From the NCBI GenBank assembly GCA_965153355.1, contig OZ231127.1:70680001-70744000 (forward strand): 64,000 nucleotides of DNA, given 5' to 3'. A program made the translations under genes and the position numbers. Source of the stretch: Flaccisagitta enflata (Eukaryota; Chaetognatha; Sagittoidea; Aphragmophora). Positions within the stretch are counted from its first letter, which is position 1; each line of letters starts with the position of its first letter. Of this stretch, positions 38,536 to 49,800 are shown piece by piece. A model generated the notes under the pieces. That model made no database searches and had not been told where the DNA came from. It was given only the letters and a program-made list of their open reading frames with translations.

Positions 38536-41500
38536 ATGGGAGACTTATTTCTAAGCGAAGATATGCGAGCTTTGTTGCGAAACAAAAGGTGAGAATTCTG
38601 CTCTTCAGATCGGGTACGGATTTGCGGGTATGAATGGCATGGCTAGGTCTAATCGATGATTTATTTAAAGTTTGTTTTTGAGAAAGTGAAAGTTCTTTCA
38701 TTCGGGATTTGAAGTTTTAACGTACGCTAGTCCCTCCCCCCCTCCCTTTTGGCCTTTGTACCCTTTCCAAAGCGTCTGCATCATTGGAGACAGCGTCCAA
38801 CGAACGATTTACAAAGACTTTGTCACTTTGCTGCAAAAGAACTCCTTTGCTACCGTCATGGGTCTGAAAGCCAAAGGAGAGGAGACGTACATGAATGACG
38901 AATTGGTGGATGGAGGCATTAGAGTCGGCTTACACAATGGCACTACATACAAGTACGTGAGAGTAAGAGAGACGTCCGCGGCACCCTTTTTCTCGGATTA
39001 CTATCCCGATCTTGATGGATTTTCATTGATTTAGGCATTTTTCATGGTTAACTATAGTCGGTGGCCAAATTGCCGACTCGGCTGATTGACGGATGAATGG
39101 GTTGGTGGAACAACTTACGCGGTGTTTTGATAGCCTTCCTCCCCTTACCCTCTCAAACACACACACAAAAAATGCGCGTTTTCAGTTTTCAACTCTAGCG
39201 TCAGACTTACGGATGGACCGATGGACTGACTGGCGGATAAGGCCCTGTTTAGTCACTAGCCCGTTTCCAAAAAGCTGACGTCAATACACGCGGGAAAATC
39301 AGTAAAACAGGCATTTTTGGATCTTCTTTCCGCGACATATTTTATGATCATATGGTAATTATATTTATATAGTACAAAAATGTTTAGGGATGAGACTTTA
39401 ATTATGGCAAGCCTAATTGTCCAAAAATTTACTCTTTTGAAGTTATATGAAAGGTGGAACAATATCCCTCGCTATACCCACACTGAAATGTATGAGATTC
39501 CAAAAAAGAAAAGTTTTGCTTTCCAGTTTCCATCTGGAGCAGTTATGGGGATCGAAAGTTTGGCCTTTTTCTGCCAAAGAAAGAGTAGGTTCACTTCATG
39601 AGATACAGAGAAACACCAAAGCCCAGGCGGTTCCCTCTGCGCCGTTGGTGAGAAGTGTTACTGGGATCAAGGACCCGGCGAAGGTATATTAGTATTAGTA
39701 GTAACTGCCTAGTCTAGTTTCTCTCGTGTTTTATTTTATTGAAGTTCATTTGGAACTTGGAACACCCTATCCTTGGTTGACTGAACATCGAACGTTGCTA
39801 TCGACAGTCGATCCGACGTAACCACCCAATGCTTGATCTCCACTCACGCACTTCCGTTTTACAGAGAGCACCGACTCTACGAGACCCCAAATCATTCAGT
39901 GCGATTTTTCTTTGTCACGCGTGCTTGGGATGAATATTGGGAGCATGCGGTGATGCCTACGCTTAAATTGGATCCCAAACCGGATGTCATCATCGTCAAC
40001 TCGTGCTTGTGGGATTTGACGCGGTACGGACCCCGTGGAGGCGTCGAGTCCTACAAGGATAGTCTCAAGCGTCTTTTGGATGAGATGAAGGCCAATATGC
40101 CACCGGGGACGCTGTTTATCTGGAATACCACGCTGCCGCTTAGGTGAGCCCTCAAGGAATCACTTTTCGTTGTGTGAGCATATTGATGGACTATCCGTGT
40201 GCCTATTTATCGACCTGATTTATAGGCTCTTGTGTGTACACTTTTATGGTATTCATGATTTTGAAAGAAGTGAACTATTCCAGGCGTTTAACTATCAGGC
40301 TCAGATTCAATCCGATCTCGTGACTTACAAATATCTCGAACTACCTATTTGTATATATTCATGAAAGCTCTGATCCCGAGAAAATCCACGGTGGGTTTTT
40401 GGTGGCCGAGGTCTCCGTCCAAGACAAGATGTATCTGCGTCTCGACATCCTAGAGGCTAACAAGTTCGCGTCGGAGTTGGTGGCCGAGTACGATTACGAC
40501 GTCCTCGACATGCACTACTGGTTCAGAGGGCATCAAGAACATCGTGTCAGAGACGGTATTCATTGGGACAACGAAGCAACCAGGTGAAACCCACTGACCG
40601 CCGTTAGCATGACACCACGATATCATGCAGAAAAAATGTTGAGCGCGCAAATGACGTTATCATTGATCAGGATGCAGGCTCCCGAGTTTTAAGTACATTC
40701 TGTACATTCTGTACGTCCTGTACATTCTAAGTCCCGATATTTCTGCAATCGCTTCCTTTTCGACAGACAAATGACCAACATACTCCTGACGCGGATTGCC
40801 GACTCATGGGGAGTCGGTCGCCCTGGGAGACTGTTTCAAATTGCTCTCATCGGATACGATAAAGGTTATGCTTTAGCCGCTAGCAGCACTTTATGACTTT
40901 CTACTCAGCGTTACTAGGCTCATTAATATGATGAAGACGTTTTCCTTTCCGGATTTCTTACATCTATCTATCTATCTATCTATCTTTATTTATGACGTGC
41001 TAGTTCTTGGCGACTCTGATGATCGCTTCATCTTATGTCTCCGCCCTAATTTGCATATTGCGGTCCCGTTCTCTGCCGTATTCGGTCGATCAGTTCGATC
41101 TCGCATAGTCATCATTTGTAGCTTTTAAGCATATTTATCCTCAAGTTATAATTCAAAAGATAATTGCTCTAGTTTTGAATGTGTCGATATTTTGTATCTT
41201 TTTCCTTCGGTTTTACCAAGCAGCCCTGCAATGGGGTTTATGCCGTTTTGTTTTCTTTTTTGTAACCTTCATTCTGCAAACTGAACCTGTACGCAAAATT
41301 TCATGGTAAAAATTGATATTTGGGCGACTTTGAAGTCGCAGACTCGCAGTTTATCTCTCGGATCCAGTGGATTTGCCTTTTCCTTCTTGATCGAATTTGC
41401 TTGCCTCCCTTCCGTCTCTGTCTCTCCGTACAGTAGATCTCGTCTAGACTCGAGATAACGGGGGCAAGCAAAAACAAAGTAGAGGGGTTGATATTTGGAT

Positions 41501-44500
41501 ATGAATTAATAAAAAAACTATTTATTCTTCAAGGTCGTAAGTTGATATAGAAACACATTTTCTTGCTATAATAACAATATTTTGAGATTTTTTGAGTGAA
41601 CATTGCTTAAAACTTAATTTGCTACAACGTTACCACAAAATTTTAGTTCTGTAAGAATATCGTTTGTTTGGCTGTTGTTAAGTGTATCTATGTGTGAAGA
41701 TTAGCGATAGCTAAATATTTCACTCTTACAGAACATATTTTGAAAATGTTGTAGCAAATTTGATTTTAAGCAATATTCTCTCCAAAATATTTCTTGAAAT
41801 ATTGATATTGATATTGATTAATGTGAATTTGGTGTTGAGGGCCTGACAGGGTGGCATAAAATTCTTAGCACTGGACTAGTGGACCTATGATAGCACAAAA
41901 GCCCTGGTTAGCAATTCACAGAGCACAAGAATCCCTAAGGGTAACTTCACCCCAGCCCTTTACACAAAATCACACTAAGGTAGTAATCTCAGGTAATCTC
42001 TTGTAACTTCAGGTAACCTATATTTGTAACTATCTCTGAAGTTATAAATCCCTAATAAACAGCCCTTACAAATAATTCAGCAGTGTTAGAACAATAAACA
42101 ACCCAAGTTTATTACAGGAACAGGAAGTATCAAACAGTATTTACACAAAGTTTTAAGGTATATGATCACACAGTTAAAGTTACCTCCCTCTCAAGTTTCC
42201 CACTATATTAGAGTAATCTATATATTTTAATATATTAGCATATATTTCAGAGTATATTACATATATTTCCCACTTTATGCAAAATTATATCATTTAACTT
42301 AAGACTCTTGCTAATGTCACACCTCCAAGGAGATGGAATACACTGGTCACACCTCTACTGAGATGGAAGTCTCACCTCTACTGAGGTGGAATTACACTGG
42401 TCTCACCTCTACTGAGATGGAATTACACAAGTCTCGTCTTGGCAGACGGATAAAAGGAGATGATTGGGGTGATTGAGAGATGAGATTCAATACTTAAGTT
42501 AATGTTAGAATAATGCGGAATTGAAACTTAAGTTATTTATGAGTTATTTCTAAGTTATAAACGAGTTATTACTAAGTTATTAACGAGTTATTACTAAGTT
42601 ATCTTTAAGTTAATTCACTTAAGGTATTTACTAAGAAATCGTTATCTTGATTGACCAGGATATGATCTTGAATGACAAGGATCTCTACCTTTTAATTGTC
42701 GAGATACAGGAAGAGAAGTCTTCACTTGGAAGTCCCAAATTGGAATGAATCTCATGCTCTGGACGCTCTCCTTTTATACCCCTCAGAGAGCCTTTTGCTT
42801 CAGAACTTAGCAAAATGCTCTAGGAATGAGCAAGTCGCTTCGAAACAGAGCAAGATGCTCTAAAATGGAACAAGATGCTTCAAAACGGAGCGTCGGTTCC
42901 CTGCCGCTTTTGCTTTAAAACGGAGCATCGCAACTTCGCTCTTTTGGCGAGCAAATCTGTAACCTTTTCCCCTTTATTTCTCTGTTACATCGTGATACTT
43001 CGCCTAAGCATCTACTTGAGTCCAAAAAGGGTGCATTATCATACCAAAGAACCCCTTGTTTTGCGTTGTATACCCCAAACTACGCATTTCCCTTCAGTTT
43101 TGAGCACGGATTCGCGTTCAGCACTCCATTTTACCCTAGTTGCAAGAGTCTCGTGTCTTTTCCATCATTTTAACCCCCATTTTCCCCATTTTTCATGTGA
43201 TCAATTCCCTTGTACAATGATTCAAGGAATACAGTATTACTAAATACTGTAGATGAGGATAATTAACAAAATACATAAGAGTAAATGAATGATCAATGAA
43301 TGACTGTTTGCGAGCTAATGAATTATTAGTAATTGAGTACCTAATTGCTAACTGAAAAGATACAAACCATACTATACCTAAACCCGCTCATACACCATTC
43401 AATGACACTATTAGGACAAAAATGCTCCCTATATACCTTTTTTACAACATTGATATTGAAATATTGATATTATTATGGAAATACAATGTGTTTCTATGAT
43501 AATTGACTATTATTTTATAAGTTTATATTCCAAATATCAATCCTCTAATTTAATTTGTCTTTTTTATAATGCTTGCCCCCGTTATCTCATGTCTAGACGA
43601 GATCTACTGTATCTTTTTTTCTGGGGGTGGGGAAGGATATAATAGTTTTTTTTATTTAATCTTTCGATCCCTTTTCTTCTCTTTCCAATTGCACTGTGGG
43701 TCTGTAGCTGAGTTCTAGTAATGGTCCTTTACTCTCCTTTACTTTAGCTATACATTACTTCTTTTTTTTATTCTACCTACAAGATCCGATGCTTTTGAAG
43801 GAGCTATTCGAGGCCGAACAGGCGATGAAGAAAGATCGCGAGGAAGCCCAGGCCGAGTTGAATAATAGCGTCACTCTCTCCCACTCGCTTTCCGCCGCTT
43901 ACGGTGACAATCTTTGCAATCTCTTTTTTTCGCTAGTTTTACCATTCATGATTTTAATATATTTACCCGTTACCCGAGGTATGCAATGTGCTCACTATAT
44001 ACCATGAACGGTATAGGTAGGTATCAATCCCCCATTTACCAAATCCAATCATCATTGTAGAATAGGGGGTGACGGGGTAGAACGGGTCACCCACTTTCAT
44101 CAGCCCTAGTCTTAGTATTGGCATAATATCCGTTTTCATCCAATATTAGACACACTGAACATTCCTTAATAATCAAAATCGTCGATAATTCTTTCAAATT
44201 CTTCGAAAAAGTGGGTGACCCATGTTGCCCCTGGTGACCCATGTTACCCCACTCTACCGTAAGGAGCAGTCTCAAAATAAGTCCTCTCCTTATTCCAACT
44301 AATTCAAATAGAGATTTGTCTCCACAGCTGATCAAAGCGTCTCCGTCTACGATTTGGCGCAAATTGACCACAGTCGTCTCAACTTAGGTTCGCATTCCGG
44401 CGGCAGTAAGAGTTGCACACGACTCAATGTCTCCGCGACCAGCAACTCCCAGTCACTCTTATCCCTAGGTATCATAAGGGGCAGGGGTAGAATTGCGAAA

Positions 44501-45699
44501 AAAACGCTCACATTTCAAAAAGTTACCGACGGACCGACGAAGCAAGATGCCAAAGATTTCAATTAATTGGGAAAAAAATCGAAAAACGTTTTTCGATTTT
44601 TTGAGTTCCGGGTTAGGAATTAATGTTTCCCTTTTTCGCTTGAGACAATTTGAGGAAGTTGAGTCAGAATTAGGCTCGCCCGTGGCTGGGGTTGAAATTG
44701 GTACAGGGTGAAAGAGGGCACTTTTTTACACCTTCTGGAAAAAAGCAGGGCACTGTGGGACCAATACTTTAGGCGCTATGAATTTTTTAATCTTTTTTTA
44801 TTTTTTCACATTTTCCGCATTTTTATCAAACATCTCTTTTTTTCATCAATCTCAATTTTGGGCCCTAGGAACAGAAAAAATGAGTTCAGCAGAGGGCAGA
44901 CTGAGGAGAGGAAGGGAGGGGGAGGGAAAGAGGAGAGAGGTTGGGAGAGGGGGAGGGAGGGAGGAAGGGAAGGAGGGGGAGGGAGGGAGAGGGAGGGGAG
45001 GGAGGGAAAGGGATAGAAAGGGAGGGAGGGAGAGGGGAAGGGAAGGAGAGAGGGAGGGAGAGGGGGAGGGAGGGAAGGAGAGACGGAGGGAGAGGGAGAG
45101 AAGGAGGGAAGAAGGAAAGGAGGGAGAGAGGGAGGGAGGGATAGAGGTGGGGAGAGAGGGGGGAGGAAAAGAGAGGGAGAGGGGGATAGGAGAGGGGGAT
45201 GAAGAGGGAGAGAGGGGGGAAGAGAAGGAGGGAGGGTGGGAGAGGGAGAGGGGGAGCGACAGGGAGGGAGGGAGAGAGGGATGGAAGGAGGGAGAGGGGG
45301 AGGGAGAGAGAGAGGGAGAGAAAGAGGGAGGGATAGGGGGAGGGACAGGGAAAAAGAGAGAGAGGGGATTGAGGGGAGAGAGGGAGGGAGGGGGAGGGAG
45401 AAAGAGAGAGAGGGAAAGGGAGAGAGAGGAGGGAGCAAGTGAGGGAGAGGGAGAGGGAGGGAGGAGAAGGAGAGAGAGGGATGAGGGATGGAGTGAGGGA
45501 GGGAGAGAGAGAGGGAGGGAGAGGGAAAGGGACAGGGAGGGAGAGAGGGAGGGAGGGAGAGAGGGAGGGAGAGAGAAGGAGGGAGAGAGAGGGAAAGAGA
45601 AGGAGGGAGAAAGAGGGAGAGAGAAGGAGGGGGAGGGAGAGAGAGACAGTGAGAGGGAGTGAGAGGGAGGGGGAGAGGGAGAGAAAAAAAAAGACACAC

Positions 45700-45792
<93 letters not shown>

Positions 45793-46166
45793 CACACACA
45801 CACAGGTGCGTGAATGTAATGAGGAGAAAGAAGGAACTGAAAAAAAAACAAAAACAATTTTACGATTTTTTTCCGGTCGGCGAGAGCCGCCTTTACTGGT
45901 AAAAAGAATTAGTTGAGTTATTGGATTAAAGTCATCATAGCTTTCACGTTTTTCGGCGAAGTTTGATTTCAAGTTTCGAATAACGGTTTATGATTTCCAA
46001 TTTTTTAAAAGGTCCCTCTGCGGCATCTCCTCCTTTGATCGGCTCCCCGGGTGAGTCGACTGACAGTCATCGAAGTGGAGAAAAAGATGACAACAGTCAC
46101 CGCAACAACAATAACGAGGAACCAAAGGCGAAAAAACCCAAACGTGCGGTCCATTTCGCTTTGTAA
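38536..46166 (+). CDS. PCED1: PC-esterase domain-containing protein 1 (PCED1/FAM113 family), complete, eight exons
   Basis: Exons 38536-38588, 38773-38962, 39869-40143, 40368-40583, 40767-40864, 43784-43903, 44328-44468 and 46012-46166 join to 415 codons plus stop. The family belongs to the GDSL/SGNH-like PC-esterases; no substrate is established. The N-terminus MGDLFLSEDMRALLRNKS leads into CIIGDSVQRTIYKDF (candidate nucleophile Ser25), LKAKGEETY, GLHNGTTYKYVR, VRFFFVTRAWDEYW, VIIVNSCLWDLTRYG, GTLFIWNTTLPL, KIHGGFLV and DGIHWD (candidate Asp235/His238), then LLTRIADSWGV. This is the block order of vertebrate PCED1A/B. Three later exons add a charged helix (residues about 280-310), a Ser-rich stretch and a Lys-rich end (KAKKPKRAVHFAL) and are not conserved to my eye. 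Intron 5 holds a 2.2-kb MITE; intron 7 a 0.9-kb purine tract. The exon 2-3 junction is the weakest. Confidence 0.88.
41431..43609. mobile_element. TA-flanked element (CAGTAGAT family), 2,179 bp, probably with a nested insertion
   Basis: Ends CAGTAGATCTCGTCTAGACT and GTCTAGACGAGATCTACTG with TA at 41429-41430 and 43610-43611. Inverted arms extend about 130 bp (including GATAACGGGGGCAAGC). It shares termini with the 508-bp element at 17029-17536. No transposase ORF. The middle (about 41833-43449) starts TGTTGAGGG and ends TTACAACA and may be a solo LTR or other insert. Confidence 0.82.
41833..43449. mobile_element. Possible solo LTR or unclassified insert inside the CAGTAGAT element
   Basis: Bounded by TGTTG and CAACA and by TATTGATATTGAT-like flanks that look continuous with each other if the segment is removed. 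It contains a ~20-bp tandem (TCACCTCTACTGAGATGGAA, 42313-42435). No ORF, and no clear target duplication, so this is tentative. Confidence 0.3.
44881..45800 (+). repeat. ~0.9-kb polypurine (GGGA/GA) tract
   Basis: Almost pure A/G on the + strand, mostly GGGAGGGAGAGA units, ending in (GA)n at 45702-45776 and (AC) at 45788-45804. It lies in the last intron of the PCED1 gene. The long Arg/Glu/Gly and Ser/Leu/Pro ORFs on either strand are artefacts. Confidence 0.97.
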
Positions 46167-46815
46167 GCGCTAGATTTTTGGCCCATCGATGTTCGTTCTG
46201 CGTATAATTGAAATCGGGCCTTGGGTTGTTAATTCAGTCAACTGTTGGCTCTGAAGAAATTTTGCCACTGAACCGTTTCAGATTAGCTCGTTCTCAGATG
46301 GATGCCCGGTTGGTGATTTTAAGCTATCTGACAGTACTTATGTATCAACACCCCTCGCGTATTTTGTTAATTTATATTTGTACCCTGGCCCCTGGCCTAT
46401 TGGCAATTAAATCTCATCGTTTTTTTGACGTATTTTAAGTTAAATGAATTACTGGGAAAGTTCGGCCATGTTAAGTTTTCTTTTCTCTTTTGCTGCCCTA
46501 CATTTATCTTCCTGACCAGTCTGGTATTTCGAGAACAAAGAGATTCTCTTTCTCGATGAAATGACATTTCTTCCTTACTCGTGTCGTGATGTTACCATCC
46601 ATCCATCCCCTATCCCCCGATTTTCACGCAGATTTAGACCGTAGAAATAGTTTCTTTTACCTAGTGTTTTATTACCTCATCTTATTTAAATCTCTTGACT
46701 TGCCCTGATATCTCCACTGCAGCAGCTCCCACTATTGAGTCTTGCCTTTTACCACATACTCGGTTTTAAGCCGAGAGACTCCTGTGGTAAGGCGTTTTAA
46801 ACAAGTGAGAAAAAG
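46167..46815. other. Intergenic region between PCED1 and chitin synthase
   Basis: About 650 bp of ordinary sequence; a 76-codon ORF (46208-46438) lacks recognisable features and is probably chance. It must hold the PCED1 3' end and, if 46816 is the true start, the chitin synthase promoter. Confidence 0.5.
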
Positions 46816-49800
46816 ATGAAGAAGCGGCGGGCAACGCGCGTCGCACACACGCACTTTTGGGACATTTTCCGACAGAGCAACACTTACGATCATGATCTCG
46901 CCGAGGCGGGAGATATCTTTGATATCGGAGTTAAGATTCTCAAGGTGAAGGCGAGGGAGGGGAAAATAATGAATGAACGATTGAAATTGAATGGAAAGGA
47001 ATATTATTGTTGGAACGGAACGTAATTGATAAATTGGTGAATTAATGATGGGATGAAAGATTATTGAACGAGAAGATCTCATGTACTATAAATGGATGCA
47101 CGGATGCAATGAATACTTTCCGAATGGAATGACTGATGTTTGAATACCCTACAGCAAGTCATAAGTGCTACCTGTCTGTTGGAAGTACAAATGGATAGAT
47201 ATGGAATCCATGGAGAGTTTCGACACAAGTCACTTCTATTTCAACATGAATTTCCACCAAGGTTATTTTCTACGTTGGTTTTGCCTTTCTCACGCTCATG
47301 GGGACGGTGTCCTCAAAATTATCGCTCATTTTCATGACGAAGCACATGACGCAGAACGACAAACCTCTCGAAGTCAACTTTTTCTGGCTTTGCAGGCAAG
47401 TCCTGCATGATTTGAAGTCCAAGCAAGCGGCTGGGTCCATCACTCATGGTTGGGTGCGCAGGGGCAACTGTAGAACTGTTGTCATTTTAATGTGGGCATT
47501 GACAAATCACTCGAAAAAGCGAATATGCAACGGATAAACTGATACAGCAAAATTGACTCGCGTCCGCGAATGACGAATTATCAAACCGTTCTTTTGCCAA
47601 TCTCTGCCTTGTTTTGACCTTATATTCAATTCTCTTTTTCTCAGTATTCTGTGCATGTTATGCTTGCCCCATTTCTTGACGTTTCTACGAGCATTTTTGC
47701 GCCTTATTTTGAACGGGGAACGGTGGCCGGCTTTTGGCTTGGTCGTCGTTGTCGTCACCATTGACGCTCTTCATTCATTCGGTGTCGTCTTACTAGTTTC
47801 AAAAGTATTCCCTATGGTAAGAATCCGTAAGTGCGCGACCTTTGAGGGGGGGGGGGGAGAGTTGGTGGTAAATCGTTCAAGTCCTCCATGTTGATTATTT
47901 CGTTAGCCATTTGTAAGCGGGGTCATTAAGTTTTGTCATTAAGTTTTGTCATTTTCTTTTCGCAATCATCTTCGCTAGCTAACAACTGACTGACGCTGCA
48001 ATTTCAGGTAAAAATAAGGTCCCACCGAGATTCGAACTCGGGCTGCTGGATTCAAAGTCCAACGTGCTAACCTCTACACCATGGGACCAAGCTGAAAATT
48101 TGGGAAGAAAAATTTTGTTTTATTGTTTTATACTAATCTACTCTATTTGGCTGTAATCTGCTTGGTTTGTTGACATTACAAAAGGTTGACCAAATTCAAT
48201 TTAAGTGTTCTTGGGCACAGAAATGTCATTAGAAAATAAACAAGGCCAAGTAGACCAATAAGGTGTGACGTATGGATCGTCAAACGAATGCGTTACCTGA
48301 CCGACCAACAGACCAACCTACGGACCAACCGACCGACCGACGGACACAGCCAGTTATAGATGTGCTTTGTCGCACCCGAAAAGATTGACGGATAAGAAAT
48401 TGTTGCGAGAAATAGGGATTCTTTAAAAAAACAGAGGTCCCACCGAGATTCGAACTCGGGCTGCTGGATTCAAAGTCCAACGTGCTAACCTCTACACCAT
48501 GGGACCGGGATGGGAATTGCGACGCAATGTAACAGCTAAATATCGGGATAAGAGGAGATCCTAGTTTTTCAATTTCGATGTTGGCCGGTTTCGGTCGAAG
48601 ACATTAGCTGGGAAATCTTGGCCGGCAAAATGATTCACAAGAAAGTCGAGCCTCGACTGTCTTTTTGTTTCAAGTCCTAGAAAGCGCGTCAATTTAGTCT
48701 AAACATATCCAGTACACGCTTACGTTTGGCTTAGTAAAAAGTGGGGGGGGGGGGAACTAGGCCTGTTTATTGTTCCGTATTCCCTTCTCTTCACGGGGGG
48801 GGGGGGGGGGGGAAAAGAGGGTTTGGAGAGAGAGGAGGAAAAAAAAGGGAAAAAAAAAAAAAGATTGGGGAAAATATAACTATTGCCTATTGGCAGTAAC
48901 AAATCATTAAACATGATAAGTAAAACACAATTTAACTCTACACTCTTTATTTTTTATAAGAACTTAGTTTATAAGAACATCAAGGCTTCGAATGGCCCCA
49001 AAATTAAGAACATCTTAAGAACATACGAAGGCTTCAAATTTTGAGAAAAAAAATTTCACTTAGAGTAACATTTAAAGAACATTAACAAAACCCTAACATT
49101 TTAGTATAATTAAGTTTAAATTCTTTAATTCTTAATATAAATGGCAAGAAAATATCCCCAGACATTAATGTTTAGCATTTGTTTTAATAGTATTCAATAG
49201 AAATATATTTGATATAATTAAATAATAGTATATTATAAGAATCCTTATAGTTTATAAAGTACTTTAAATTAAGAACGCTCTAAGAACGTTGAAGGCTTCA
49301 TTTGGCCTCAAAAATAAGAACATGAAGCCTTCGAAAAAAAAATGACGTTCTTATAAAAAATAAAGAGTGTATTCAAACTTTGAACATACTGTTTTATTCC
49401 TTTATGGGGAAGAAAACCATTGATTTTGTGACGAGACATAATGCGTCGCGGGGAAGAAAATCAAAGGCAGGGGGGGGGGGGGAATAATCAAAGGTTGTGG
49501 AACTATATACACCCCTGGGGGGAATTGATTAAAGGCTTCGCACTAAGGAGATGGGGAGGGAAATCGAAGGGGATAAAGAGCAAAAAAGAAAATTAAGGGA
49601 AAATAAAGCTTATGGTTGTACCAATTTGTAAAAACTGATTAGTGAAACATAAGTTAACAATATTTAAATCTTGAAAACGCTGGTTCATTGCTTTATGGGG
49701 GAGAATATCATAATTTTGTATCGCGGGGAAGAAAATCAAAAGGGGGGGGATTAGTCAAAGGTCACTGCGCTTTTGTGCCAAATCTGTTAGCTTAATTTAC

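Noticed and set aside
40865-40896. PCED1 ending at the in-frame stop at 40894-40896
   Set aside because: Reading through the donor gives a short unconserved tail, whereas splicing to 43784 keeps the phase through three further exons to a stop. A short isoform remains possible.
44806-45972. Long ORFs (up to 388 codons) on both strands
   Set aside because: They are translations of the polypurine/polypyrimidine tract (Arg-Glu-Gly or Ser-Leu-Pro only) and have no domain character.
46208-46438. 76-codon ORF after PCED1
   Set aside because: Hydrophobic but with no start context, splice partner or recognisable family; lies where a 3' UTR is expected.
48280-48480. ORFs with repeated Pro-Ser-Val-Arg or Gly-Trp-Ser-Val motifs, here and at 22121-22576, 29441-29711 and 32957-33008
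   Set aside because: Products of GACC/GACG arrays in the hairpin-ended elements.
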